This document shows, piece by piece, positions 31,090 through 41,718 of a DNA stretch of 45,699 nucleotides; position 1 is the first letter of the stretch; each line of letters starts with the position of its first letter. The stretch is taken from the IMG/VR virus record IMGVR_UViG_3300030329_001912, positions 1 through 45,699 of that record; one strand, 5' to 3'. This DNA is from a virus. The notes beneath the pieces are model-generated. The model was not told the origin of the DNA, ran no database searches, and saw nothing but the letters and a program-made list of their open reading frames with translations. Both the position numbers and the translations under genes were made by a program.

Positions 31090-34000
31090 TTAGCAATTAA
31101 GAATCTCTTGAAATTCTGCCTTAGATTCAGACATATTTGGATTCAAATTGTTCTTGATTTCTCGTATTGATTCATGCATATCTTTTAATTCTCTTAACTT
31201 TTCAACATTAAACTGAGGAGTTCTCTCTAAAGATACACCTCTTTCATAATATTTACTACCACCCATTAAAGTATACACAGGACTATTTACTATACTCTCA
31301 GCAATTGGATTACCTTTTGCTAACTCTTTCTTTAATCTTCCTCCTATAAATATATCACCAGCAATTTGTCTTACTTCAGCATCAATATTTTGTCTTAATG
31401 ATAAGTATTTCATTGGGTCTATTATATTATTACCCATCATCTCAGCATCCATTACACTCATCTTCTCTAGATAAGAATCAAACTGACCTTCTTTACCAGC
31501 TAGTCTCATTACATTCCTATAGAAATCTATTAAATGGTCATTCATTAATCCAAATCCACTTGACATTCTATTAGAATCTCTTTGCCATTGTACTGACCTA
31601 AAGTCACTAAACAATCTTGTAAAGTCTTGATTAAAATCTGGAAGTCTTAAATGATTATACATTACCATTTTACCTGCTTTACCTATTGCACCTACATCTA
31701 AAAAGTCTCCCACTTCTTCACCAACTAACCATCTTTGGTCTACTCTTTTATTAAAGAATCTTGAAAAAGTAGATTCAATAAACTGTATTTGCTGTAATGA
31801 ACTTTTTGCTAGCTGTTGATTTTGAGCAACATCTTCAACAGTTTTTTGTGTTCCAGATGCAATCTCTGTAAGCAATCTAATACCCCTTCTATACTTAGAA
31901 GATGGGTCAAAGGTTTCAGTTGATTGATAAGGTACACTAACAGGTCTATTGTTAAATACACCAACCGCTTTCTTGTTCTGAGCAGGTTGCATAAATGAAT
32001 AAAGGAATGTAGGCCCATGTCTTTCATATCCTTCCATCAACAACTTCGTTTCTAATTGATAGAAAGTATTAAGGTCTGGGAATTTATTTATTAAATCTAT
32101 TTCTTGATTTGTTAGTAATGTCTTACCTCCAAACCTCATAAACTCTTTTAATCCAGTCCGATTTCCATAGAATAATCTTCTTATTTTCCGAATAAAATTT
32201 AAATCTTTTTTAGCAGTTGGACTTAACGACCATCCTCCCGGCAACATATTCTTAACATTTTCTAATGTTGCATAATAAATAGTACCATCAATCACATTCT
32301 TATCATCAGCAAATACTAATTCTATTTTATCTAAATCTTTTCCTTTTCTAGATTTTAAATATTCTTTAGGTAAGAAATCATATCCCATTTCTTTTTCTAA
32401 TTTAGTAATTAGTTTATTAAGCTTATCAATTGACTTCTGTTTAGCATCCCATCTTAACTTGCTATTTAAAATAGTGCCTATCTTTTTCTTTAAATTAGCA
32501 ACCAACTGTGCTTTACGATTATAATCTTGTAATCCTTTTTTAACTCCTCTAGTCAATCTATCAGCTGCAGTTTCAAGTTTATCTACTGATACTCCAGCTT
32601 CTATTGCTGACATACCTTCTCCACCGCCAAGTAATTCATTATACCATTGGTCAATTAATTCAGCAGTTCTAGTACCAACTGTCCTTGTAGTTGTTGCTCT
32701 AAATGGGTCAGCGTTATAAAATTGCCACAATATTCTATCTACTGGGGCTCCTCTTTCACCTCTAGCAAATTCTAAAGCATTTAGAGTTACATTTGGGTGT
32801 AAAATATTTTTTTCTGGTTGCCAATATCTCTGTTTTTTACCTTGAGCATCTTTAAATGTTTTTCCCTCTCTATCTACCCCAAAGTATTCATTAAAATCTT
32901 TATCACGCTTCCACGGCGTTTCTTCTTTTCCTTCATTACTACCCCATTTATTTCTTAATCTATAATAAAGACTCTTATTAATTGTCTTGTTAAAATTAAA
33001 GAATGATTCAGAGCCTGATATTACATCAGTGTATTCAGATTTTCTTTGTTCTCCAGTCTTTTCATAAACAGAATCATTAGTAACATTTAAAAGTTTACTA
33101 TATTCAGATAGTAATTGATTAAGAATTGCTCTATCTAACTGAGTTAAGTCTACTTCATTAAGACCTTCTGGAGTTCTAACAATCTTTCTAAAAATCCTTA
33201 CTCTATTACCATCAGAATTTCCTTTTGACCTTAAATCATTTATAAAACCTGCTTGATTTCTTCCTTTCATTTCATTAGGAACAACAGAATTATCCATACG
33301 AGGAAACATAAAATCTGGTCTCCAACTATAAATATCACTTGTAATATCTGGATTAAGTCTACCAGTTGCATCTAATATTAATTGAGTTTCTAAGGCAGCT
33401 CTTTGGAAATAATCTTTATTTTGATAATCCATAACTATCATAAAGTTTTGACCTTCGTTGCCACCTATTAAAATCTTAGCATCTTCTGTAAATCTTACAT
33501 TAGGTCTCTCTTGATTAAATCTTTCTACAAACGCATCTCCTTTTGCATCTACTCCTAATTTATCTCCATATCCTAACATTCTAGGAACTTTCTGAACAAG
33601 ACCAATACTTTTTTTATACACATTAGCATTAGCCATCATTTCATTCTTAGCTCTAGCTGCTTCTGTAGCATTCATACCTAAGTTATATGATATAGGTTTT
33701 TTATACATATCTGGATTAATTCCTTGTACAAAAAACTTAGAAGCTCTTCCAACATGCTCCCACATAGAAGGTCTATGAGCAAAAAAGAAATCTGCTTTAT
33801 CAAAATCATAATCTCCTTCTGCTACATTAGCAACATCCATAGAATTAACTACTACCGCATTACCATATGTCTTTTCTAAGAAACCTTTTAAAGCATACAA
33901 TCCAAAATCATTAGGTCTTGTTCTTGGATTTCTTCTAATCATTACACCAATACTAACATCATCTGGATAATATCCTTCGGATTTTAAAGATTCAAAATAT

Positions 34001-37000
34001 TGATGAAATGTACCTAAAGTCTGTGTACCAACTTTTTGCCAATCTTTAAAGAAAATTTTATCTCTATATTCAGGCGATACTAATTCATTCATAGCTTTAG
34101 TATCTAATACTTCTCCATTTCTAACAAATCTAATTCTATAACCTAGGTCATGTAATTCACTAAAACTTAAATCAGCTGCATAAGATGGTATCATAGCTTC
34201 ACCTTGCATTTGTACTTTTCCATCTCTGTCAACAAGTGTAGGTCTAAGTCTTTTACTTATCTCTGGTATCTGAATAATAGGAGCTTGCCCTCCATATCTA
34301 TGTGAATCTTCTGCATTATATTGATTGGTAGCAGACTTCAACCCATTTATAACATTATCAATATATATATTATATAATTTATTCTTTACCATTCTATCAC
34401 TATAGCTCATAGGATTAGCATCTGGAGATAAAGCTGAATAAATAGCCATGTTACTTACTGTCTTCATTCCTTCCCCAGCTTGTAAATCAGCTACTAAAGC
34501 ATCATCTCCAAGAGTTCTTAACATCCATCTATTTAAAGTAATTGGGTCTTGCATTACTTCAGCCATCTTTTCAATATTAGATTCAAGTATACCTGCGAAC
34601 TCTCTATCGAACATAAGTTTAGATTCAGCGTTATTCATAAAGTTAGCATCAGCCTGAGACTTTTTTGCTAATACAAAATCTGCATCTTTATTAGGCATTA
34701 GACCTACTGATTCTATTGATATCTTTCTAATCTTTTCAGATGTAAGTCTTTGATTGTTTAAATTTTCCCAACCAGTATTAATTAAACTAGCATCTTCCAT
34801 CCCTGGTTCACCAACACGATTATGAACTTTTGCTCCAGTTTTAGTAATCAATATATCAACTGCTTTATTTCCTTTAAAGAATCCATCTAATGATTCACTA
34901 TATACAAATAATGTTTTACCTAATAACAATGGAGATTCAGGGCCACCAGATGATATAACTGGTTTAATTGGATTAAAAGAAAGTGGGTCATGCCCCATTA
35001 AAGCGTGATATGCTCTCATCGTATCTCTTGATATAAATGCAATACTATCAAATGCAGATACATCTTCATGAGCTCTTCCAATAACAGTATCCCAATCCCA
35101 CTTAATCCTCTCCTTATCTACAAGAATTTTTACTTCATCTTTTATCTTAGCGTACTCAGCATCATTCCAAATAGCAACTCCGAATCCATCATTATTAATA
35201 ATTCTTCTCAATGCTCTAGCTGTATCTTTATCTCGTCTTCTTGTTGTAATCCCCTCTGGGTCTGCGCCAAACATATAAACATCAGCAACATCTTTTATAA
35301 ATGATTTATTATATCTTACATATTTTTTAGTATTAAATAATTTTATTCTTGATAATGTTTTCTCAGCATCTACTCCATTAACAAAACTCATAAACGCTCT
35401 ATCACCATCAGAACCAGTAAGCATTTGTTTTGCAACTAAATAAGTCATCATCTGTTCATACTCGGCTGGAGTCATTGGCTCATTTTTATCAATCTTTCTT
35501 TCTAGTTCTTCTAGCTGTTTTGTAGCTTGAGGGTCTATACCTTCTTTATTCTTATATTCAGTTATAAATTCTTTCCAAGGTTCTTTAAGTCTAGGTAAAT
35601 CTTTAGCTGCAACAACTATAGGGTCTGCACCAGGAGCAAGATTCATTAACCTTAATCCTCTCTCACCATCCTTACCTTCTAAATGCCAAATACCATCTTC
35701 AGGTTTAAATACAGAAGTCTCTTGTTCTATACTAGCTATAAACTCTGATTTATGTTTTCTTATCTCATCTTTTAATTTTCGACTTATTACAGTTGCATCA
35801 TCAAATATATTTATCTGTTTGTCTATATAATACTTTCCATTAGCAGACATTTCAGTTATATTCATTCTTCCGTCAACTATCATATAAGGAATTTCTAACC
35901 CATCAGTTAAATATTCATGTAATCTTGTTAACTGTATTACTTCTGGTGTCTTTTGGTAGTCACCATTTTTATAACTTAAAACATTGACATTTATTTGAGC
36001 TCTTTGAGAACCTAAAAGACCAATTAAATCTTCTCTTATTTGAGGAAGTCTTTCTCTTTGCTCTGAATCACTTAAGCTTCTATATCTTTTCCAATCATTA
36101 TCTACTTTTACATCAATTCTATCTAATACTTTTCGAACTGCATTTGTATCTAATACTCTAGTTTCTGTTCCAGTGCCAGGAACATATACTAATGATTCAA
36201 AGTTTGAATACTTAGTTGCTGAATCAAGATTTGTTACATCCTTACCATCAATTCTATACCTTTCATAAAAAGTATTTAAATCAATATGTTTAACTTGTCC
36301 TCTTTCAGTAGAGTCCTCAATAAAATTATCTCTAGCCTTTTGCTCAAGAATCTCATATCTTTCTTTAGCATATTCTGGAGTATATCCAAAGGTAGACATT
36401 TTCTTTTCCATCTGCATTTTTAATAAATCAGTAAACTTTTCTACATCAACATCATAATCTCTTTGATTCTCTTTAGGCTTAATTACACCAGCTTCCCCTA
36501 ACCATTGTAGAACATTAAGCTCATTACCTGGTCTTGAGTTCAAGAAATCCTTTAACTGTTGTCTAAAAGATGCATATCCTCTTTTCTGAGTAGATAGTAA
36601 TGACATAAATTCAGAAAGTGTTGACTTAGCAGCCATTGAAGATTCACCTTGAATCTGAATACTTCTATCTAAGGCTTCCATGTATGTTCTATCGAGAACA
36701 GTTATTCTATCTGCATCTTCTACAACAAGACCTTTACTATCCTCAATAATTCTTCTCATTGTCTTATTATAGTCACTTGCCATTTCTATAACTACTGATT
36801 CTGGATGTCCTTTCATCCTTGCTTCATCTATTAGTTTAACTCTAAACCCTGCAGCCTTACCTTCTGCAGCTGCTTCAAACTTAACTGCCCCAGTTCCAGA
36901 TAGATTAAACAATGCATCTACTTGATTTAATTTTAAATCTGTACCTTTAATTCTTTCTTGAAAAGCATAATTAACTAATTGAGACTGTAACCAAGGTTGC

Positions 37001-39711
37001 ATAGAATCAATATTAAGTTTCATATTATTAAAATAATTTCTTAACGCTTCTACTTTACCATGTGATACTTCTATAGGATTATTTGGGTCTACTTCATACC
37101 CTCTATATCCACCAACTGCAGATTGTAATGTTAATACTCTACTTAAAAATCTTATATCTCTAGCAGTTGTTTCTGAATCAGCTCCTGTAACTTTTACTTT
37201 AGGTCTTCCATTCTCAGAAGTAATCGCATCAACTACAAGAGCTTCACTTATATTTCCTGGGCTATATAAAACACCAGCATCAACAAGCAATCCTATAAGC
37301 CTATCTCTGTCTGCATAGTCCCTTTTAAATATTGATGTAGCTTCTTCACTAACTCTTATACCATGATTACGCTGAAGAAGACCTATATAATCTCTAAAAG
37401 AATCTGCTATGCTAAATGGTTCAGCCATCGGAGAATTGTCTGGAAATTGTCTTTCTACATTACGTTCAAAAGAAGAAACTCTTTCATATATTTGCTTGAA
37501 TAAAGATTCTGAATTAATATCTTTCTTAGGAGCAACTGGATTTACTTCAGCATAATTTAATAAATTAACTGTTGCCAAAGCTGAGTTAAAACTATCTGAC
37601 TTTTCATATAATAAATCTAATGCTTCTTCACCTTTTAAAACTTCTCCCTTTGCATTTACTAACCATGTTAATTCACCATCTATTGCTTTTTGTTTTATTT
37701 CTTCCCCTATTGTAATCTTCTGAGGTATTATTAATCTTCTACTACCATCCTTTGTGTTAGATTCTACTGAAATACCAAGTATATTCTGAGGGTCTTCTAT
37801 TGTTTCAATAAGATGTTTAAATGATTCTTCAAAATTCTTCTGAGTTTTAAGAAATGTTCTTTCTAATGCTTCTTCACTTCCTATAGTAGTTTCAAATCTT
37901 TTGTCTGCTTTTAATATTAAATCACCAATTGTCTTAGCATCTTCTTTAGATATATTATCTAATGGCTTTGTCCATGTCTTTAATCCTTTCATATATGAAT
38001 ACATTCTATTAAAAACTGGATTAGAACCTTCTGCTGTAGCTGCGCTTACCACATCAGGTGTTAATTCAACAGATGCAACTTCATTTGAATCAGTAATAAT
38101 TTCTAATTCTTCTAACTTCTGTCTAACTTCAGCAAACTTAGCATCTAGAAATGGATTCTCAAATCTACTTTGTTTAAACTCCCAAGTAGGAATTGCAGAA
38201 AATCTCTCAGGGCTTATACCAAGAACTGTAAGATTCTGTCTTAACTGATTCATTTGTTTATGGTCAAGGTCAAACTTAGCAGGATTAGAACGTCTTTGCA
38301 CATAAGCACCAATCAAGAAACTTGGCAATACATCATTAACATCTGGTTCTAAATCATGAGCATATGTATCATAAAATGTATGAGCATTAAAGAATAATCC
38401 ACCTAACATCATCCTTCTCCAGTTTGCACCTATATTAGCAAGCTCTTGTTTAGATGCCCACTTCATCATATCACGACCAAATTGTCCACGCCTTTGCTCT
38501 AGCATCCTAACCATAGCTCTATTAGCATCTTTACCCCAAACCTTTTCTACATCATCAAATATACTTTCAGAACTAAGGTTTACTTTACTTGTCTTTCCTT
38601 TAAATGTATGAGTAACTATAGAAGATTGACCATTTGCTTCAGCTAATCCTCCTAATAATGAAGACCTTTTAATTAACTGCTCTCTTGTCATATCATCAAA
38701 TGCGCCTTTTCTTTGGAAAGTAGCTTTCAATCCTGCCATAAAATCTGGTTTAAATGCAGCTGCTTTACCTCTAGGTTTCAACCAACTAAGCTGTCCAAAC
38801 AATGCACCAGTTCCAGCTCCCCACAATGGAGCAGTCCAATCAAAATTCTTATCTTCTACCATTGATACACCTTCAAATATTGTATCAATTGAACCAAACA
38901 TTACAGCATCGTCTATGCTATGACCTATTACTTTTGCTAATCTTGGATTAGTTTCAGCCAATCCTCTTAGTTTCATTAATCCTTTAAAATCTTGCAGAGG
39001 TCTTTTGAATACATTATTTGCAAACATATCTCTTACAGCTTGAGCTTGAGTAGCATCTAATACACCATCATCTAATCCTCGTTGTACATATTCTTCTAAA
39101 TATTCTTTTGCAACTCTACTAAATTCTGCTCCTTGAAGTTTAGGGTCTACAGCTGCTTGTCTAGCAAGAGTTCTATATCCTTTAGTAACTTCTTTTACTG
39201 CTCCTCTAGAAAGACCTCCTTCAAGACCTCTTTCTTTCATCCCCTTTACTACTTGTTCTACACTTTCTTTACCAGCTTCTTTTAATTGTTTTCTTGCTAG
39301 TGTACCAAATCCTTTATGTAGAATTTTAGCACCAACTTTTAATGGAGCACCTGCAACGAATCCTGCGAATCCACCAATAGCTCCAGTCCATTTAGCAACA
39401 GGGTCTTCATATTCTAAATACTTTTCTTCTTCTACAAGAGCACCAGGTACTCCAAACAATGCAGTATCAACAAAACTCCATAGACCAACACCGACAGCAT
39501 TCATTAAACCAGCTTCTGGAGAATCCTCTACTGATGGTTGATACCATTCTGGGTACTCATCTGCACCCATTACATCCCAAATATTTCCTTGTTGTTGTGG
39601 AGCTGCTATAGGAGATATAGCAGTTGTAGCTGCGGTATCACTTATTCCTAATGATTCACGAGCTTGTTGTCTATATTTATTATAATACTTATCGAAATTG
39701 CTTTGAGGCAT
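31090..39711 (-). CDS. Giant virion protein, possible single-chain RNA polymerase
   Basis: 2,873 aa. Residues 71-92 and 107-125 are glycine/alanine-rich hydrophobic segments (GLWSFVDTALFGVPGAL; WTGAIGGFAGFVAGA), as in ejected proteins that pass membranes. The middle contains VMIRRNPRTRPNDFGLYALK, then NAVVVNSMDVANVAEGDYDF-DK, with DYDFD at 1967-1971. This layout recalls the beta-prime segment NRxPT...AI...NADFDGD of RNA polymerases. Upstream, GKTLFVYSESLDGFFKGNKA and DILITKTGAK place lysines at 1599 and 1628, as expected for the partner double-psi barrel of YonO/QDE-1/crAss-like single-chain enzymes. The glycine of DxDGD is replaced by Phe. Alternatively this is a large polyvalent ejection protein with no polymerase. 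It is about 19% of the genome. Confidence 0.6.
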   Translation of the reverse strand: MPQSNFDKYYNKYRQQARESLGISDTAATTAISPIAAPQQQGNIWDVMGADEYPEWYQPSVEDSPEAGLMNAVGVGLWSFVDTALFGVPGALVEEEKYLEYEDPVAKWTGAIGGFAGFVAGAPLKVGAKILHKGFGTLARKQLKEAGKESVEQVVKGMKERGLEGGLSRGAVKEVTKGYRTLARQAAVDPKLQGAEFSRVAKEYLEEYVQRGLDDGVLDATQAQAVRDMFANNVFKRPLQDFKGLMKLRGLAETNPRLAKVIGHSIDDAVMFGSIDTIFEGVSMVEDKNFDWTAPLWGAGTGALFGQLSWLKPRGKAAAFKPDFMAGLKATFQRKGAFDDMTREQLIKRSSLLGGLAEANGQSSIVTHTFKGKTSKVNLSSESIFDDVEKVWGKDANRAMVRMLEQRRGQFGRDMMKWASKQELANIGANWRRMMLGGLFFNAHTFYDTYAHDLEPDVNDVLPSFLIGAYVQRRSNPAKFDLDHKQMNQLRQNLTVLGISPERFSAIPTWEFKQSRFENPFLDAKFAEVRQKLEELEIITDSNEVASVELTPDVVSAATAEGSNPVFNRMYSYMKGLKTWTKPLDNISKEDAKTIGDLILKADKRFETTIGSEEALERTFLKTQKNFEESFKHLIETIEDPQNILGISVESNTKDGSRRLIIPQKITIGEEIKQKAIDGELTWLVNAKGEVLKGEEALDLLYEKSDSFNSALATVNLLNYAEVNPVAPKKDINSESLFKQIYERVSSFERNVERQFPDNSPMAEPFSIADSFRDYIGLLQRNHGIRVSEEATSIFKRDYADRDRLIGLLVDAGVLYSPGNISEALVVDAITSENGRPKVKVTGADSETTARDIRFLSRVLTLQSAVGGYRGYEVDPNNPIEVSHGKVEALRNYFNNMKLNIDSMQPWLQSQLVNYAFQERIKGTDLKLNQVDALFNLSGTGAVKFEAAAEGKAAGFRVKLIDEARMKGHPESVVIEMASDYNKTMRRIIEDSKGLVVEDADRITVLDRTYMEALDRSIQIQGESSMAAKSTLSEFMSLLSTQKRGYASFRQQLKDFLNSRPGNELNVLQWLGEAGVIKPKENQRDYDVDVEKFTDLLKMQMEKKMSTFGYTPEYAKERYEILEQKARDNFIEDSTERGQVKHIDLNTFYERYRIDGKDVTNLDSATKYSNFESLVYVPGTGTETRVLDTNAVRKVLDRIDVKVDNDWKRYRSLSDSEQRERLPQIREDLIGLLGSQRAQINVNVLSYKNGDYQKTPEVIQLTRLHEYLTDGLEIPYMIVDGRMNITEMSANGKYYIDKQINIFDDATVISRKLKDEIRKHKSEFIASIEQETSVFKPEDGIWHLEGKDGERGLRLMNLAPGADPIVVAAKDLPRLKEPWKEFITEYKNKEGIDPQATKQLEELERKIDKNEPMTPAEYEQMMTYLVAKQMLTGSDGDRAFMSFVNGVDAEKTLSRIKLFNTKKYVRYNKSFIKDVADVYMFGADPEGITTRRRDKDTARALRRIINNDGFGVAIWNDAEYAKIKDEVKILVDKERIKWDWDTVIGRAHEDVSAFDSIAFISRDTMRAYHALMGHDPLSFNPIKPVISSGGPESPLLLGKTLFVYSESLDGFFKGNKAVDILITKTGAKVHNRVGEPGMEDASLINTGWENLNNQRLTSEKIRKISIESVGLMPNKDADFVLAKKSQADANFMNNAESKLMFDREFAGILESNIEKMAEVMQDPITLNRWMLRTLGDDALVADLQAGEGMKTVSNMAIYSALSPDANPMSYSDRMVKNKLYNIYIDNVINGLKSATNQYNAEDSHRYGGQAPIIQIPEISKRLRPTLVDRDGKVQMQGEAMIPSYAADLSFSELHDLGYRIRFVRNGEVLDTKAMNELVSPEYRDKIFFKDWQKVGTQTLGTFHQYFESLKSEGYYPDDVSIGVMIRRNPRTRPNDFGLYALKGFLEKTYGNAVVVNSMDVANVAEGDYDFDKADFFFAHRPSMWEHVGRASKFFVQGINPDMYKKPISYNLGMNATEAARAKNEMMANANVYKKSIGLVQKVPRMLGYGDKLGVDAKGDAFVERFNQERPNVRFTEDAKILIGGNEGQNFMIVMDYQNKDYFQRAALETQLILDATGRLNPDITSDIYSWRPDFMFPRMDNSVVPNEMKGRNQAGFINDLRSKGNSDGNRVRIFRKIVRTPEGLNEVDLTQLDRAILNQLLSEYSKLLNVTNDSVYEKTGEQRKSEYTDVISGSESFFNFNKTINKSLYYRLRNKWGSNEGKEETPWKRDKDFNEYFGVDREGKTFKDAQGKKQRYWQPEKNILHPNVTLNALEFARGERGAPVDRILWQFYNADPFRATTTRTVGTRTAELIDQWYNELLGGGEGMSAIEAGVSVDKLETAADRLTRGVKKGLQDYNRKAQLVANLKKKIGTILNSKLRWDAKQKSIDKLNKLITKLEKEMGYDFLPKEYLKSRKGKDLDKIELVFADDKNVIDGTIYYATLENVKNMLPGGWSLSPTAKKDLNFIRKIRRLFYGNRTGLKEFMRFGGKTLLTNQEIDLINKFPDLNTFYQLETKLLMEGYERHGPTFLYSFMQPAQNKKAVGVFNNRPVSVPYQSTETFDPSSKYRRGIRLLTEIASGTQKTVEDVAQNQQLAKSSLQQIQFIESTFSRFFNKRVDQRWLVGEEVGDFLDVGAIGKAGKMVMYNHLRLPDFNQDFTRLFSDFRSVQWQRDSNRMSSGFGLMNDHLIDFYRNVMRLAGKEGQFDSYLEKMSVMDAEMMGNNIIDPMKYLSLRQNIDAEVRQIAGDIFIGGRLKKELAKGNPIAESIVNSPVYTLMGGSKYYERGVSLERTPQFNVEKLRELKDMHESIREIKNNLNPNMSESKAEFQEILNC

Positions 39712-40916
39712 TATCTCATCCTGCCAGGAATAAGACCCTGTCTTCTTCTTGCTCTTTCTTGCTGATACCTTTTAATATCTTCAATAGGAATACCAGTTAA
39801 TTCAGAAGTTCTTTCTAATTCTTCATCAATCCTTTCTTGTTCCATTTCTTGTCTCATACCTAAGACAGCTTGGTTACGTTGTATTTTTTGTTCTGTAAGA
39901 ACCCTTTTTAGTTTTATAAATTCAGGCATACCAGAGAGACCAGCTTTTCTATAAGCCTCTACTTTTTCTTCCGTATCATCAATTTTACTATCCATATCTT
40001 CTTGAAATTCACCAGTAGAATCATACAAATCTAATCTTAATTGCTTAATAACACTTGGTAATGCTAGATATTCTTCCATTTCATCTTCAGTTGCAACTCC
40101 AGCATTTGTTTTCTTTTCTAAAGATTCATACTTAAGTCTAGCCTTATCTAAAGCATCTCTTGTTTCTGCAACAGACACAGAAGATGGGGGAGGTGGAGGA
40201 GGAGGTGGAGGTTTAATATCCATTACAGTCTCTGGAATATCTGCATAAATACCTATAGGGCTTTGTATTTCATAATCTCCTTGTAAGAACTCAGAATATT
40301 CTTTACTAATATTAGCTTCAGATATTTTTGCTTTCTTAGCTAATTGAGATATTCCTGACAATTCTGCAGTTGCTCCTAGTCTTTTAAATGCCTCAAACAT
40401 TTTCTTTTGTTTATTAGTAGCTGTTCCTTCATTAATAGCCATAGAAGCATCATATAAACTACTTGCCATATTAACCATAGTTTCAGCATCTTTAGCATTA
40501 TAATAATTAAATACTGCTCCAGCTATTTCATTTGCTTGTTCATCATATCCTTTGCCCATTTGTTTTCTAAGAGCTTTTGCCATATCAGTAATTGCATCAT
40601 CGGCCATTTCACCTTCTTCTATCTCTTGATAATATCTGAATATACCAGTTGACTCCCCAAAAGCTGAAGCAATCTTTGGCTTTTCAGTTTCTAATAATTT
40701 TAAAGATGTTTGTAAATTAGATTGAGTTAATGCAATATCTTGCATCCTTTTGGTTTGAGCAAATTGTTGTTCTTGAAGCGTAGCTCTTCTCGCAGATTCT
40801 TCTTTTGAAGCTGCTAACTGCATCATAGCAAGAGCAGTATCAACTTTACTTTGCTCTCTACGTTCACCACTTCTTAATATTTCTGTGATTGACCTTAATA
40901 CATTTCCATTAGCCAT
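39711..40916 (-). CDS. Coiled-coil virion protein with polyproline tract
   Basis: 401 aa. Long coiled coils (about 1-90 and 240-390) flank a polyproline tract of nine prolines (PPPPPPPPPSS, about 240). Such helical proteins with proline hinges are typical of internal virion components that form a tube with gp14-16-like partners. The stop overlaps the giant gene's start as TAATG, so the two are made together. No catalytic motif seen. Confidence 0.65.
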   Translation of the reverse strand: MANGNVLRSITEILRSGERREQSKVDTALAMMQLAASKEESARRATLQEQQFAQTKRMQDIALTQSNLQTSLKLLETEKPKIASAFGESTGIFRYYQEIEEGEMADDAITDMAKALRKQMGKGYDEQANEIAGAVFNYYNAKDAETMVNMASSLYDASMAINEGTATNKQKKMFEAFKRLGATAELSGISQLAKKAKISEANISKEYSEFLQGDYEIQSPIGIYADIPETVMDIKPPPPPPPPPSSVSVAETRDALDKARLKYESLEKKTNAGVATEDEMEEYLALPSVIKQLRLDLYDSTGEFQEDMDSKIDDTEEKVEAYRKAGLSGMPEFIKLKRVLTEQKIQRNQAVLGMRQEMEQERIDEELERTSELTGIPIEDIKRYQQERARRRQGLIPGRMR

Positions 40917-40938
40917 AACTATACTCTACTATCCATAA

Positions 40939-41718
40939 TTAACCAAAGACCGCTCTTCCTAATTTCCCAATATTCTTACCTAAATACCAAGAGCCTCTTC
41001 TCTTTTCAGCGGCTCTTCTAGTTGCCTCTAATTTACCTTTTTCTGTTTCTAACCTTGCCATTTCTGATTCATACTTACCTTCTATTTCGCCCATCCTCTT
41101 TCCTAAGTCTCCTAATAAACTATCACCTTTCATGCTCCATCTATCTCTTATTCTATTCCAAGCAAGAGATGATTGTTCCTCAACACTTCCAGCTTTTACA
41201 AGATTGCTTTGTTGTAATGCTTTTGCAGTTCCTTGAAATAAATCTTCTTTTTGCATTCCAGTCTTAAAAGATTCAGTTTCTACAGCTTGTCCATAATCAG
41301 CCATAACAGCAGCTCTACCTTTTGTAGTAGATTGTTCAAGTCTTTGTATAGCATCTTCAATACTTTTTAGGCCTACATCAGCAGTATCTCTTTCAGATTC
41401 AGCTTGCAACTCCCCTGACCTACCTGATTTATATCCACTTATAGCTCCAATAGCAGTTCCAGCTGCAGCCCAGAAAGCAGGATTTGCTAAAAAAGCCCAC
41501 TTTTCCTCTAATCCAGTCTCTGGATTTGTTGTTCCAGAACCAATAGCATCTACCATTCTTTCACCTTCCATACCATACATATCCATTAAAGATTTCTCTT
41601 GTGGATTTACATGCCACAATTCACCTGTTGATGTACGAGCTATTTCTGTATCACCATATCTACCTTTCGCAGCTAACTTTGAAAGATGATTATTTGCCAT
41701 TGTTCCTTTTATCGCCAT
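40939..41718 (-). CDS. Internal virion protein with membrane segment
   Basis: 259 aa. WAFLANPAFWAAAGTAIGAI (about 94-113), followed by SGYKSGRSGELQAES, forms a small-residue-rich hydrophobic segment followed by long helices, like T7 gp14-type or P22 gp7-type ejected proteins that insert into the outer membrane. The C-terminal helix is basic (EATRRAAEKRRGSWYLGKNI). Adjacent genes encode other helical virion proteins. The start overlaps the next upstream gene by 10 bases; MAIKGTM or a later Met may be used. Confidence 0.65.
   Translation of the reverse strand: MAIKGTMANNHLSKLAAKGRYGDTEIARTSTGELWHVNPQEKSLMDMYGMEGERMVDAIGSGTTNPETGLEEKWAFLANPAFWAAAGTAIGAISGYKSGRSGELQAESERDTADVGLKSIEDAIQRLEQSTTKGRAAVMADYGQAVETESFKTGMQKEDLFQGTAKALQQSNLVKAGSVEEQSSLAWNRIRDRWSMKGDSLLGDLGKRMGEIEGKYESEMARLETEKGKLEATRRAAEKRRGSWYLGKNIGKLGRAVFG

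Noticed and set aside
31090-39711. N4/T7-type virion RNA polymerase
   Set aside because: I did not recognise the T7-family motifs (motif B K...YG or the C-terminal HDS); only the double-psi-barrel type pattern is suggested.
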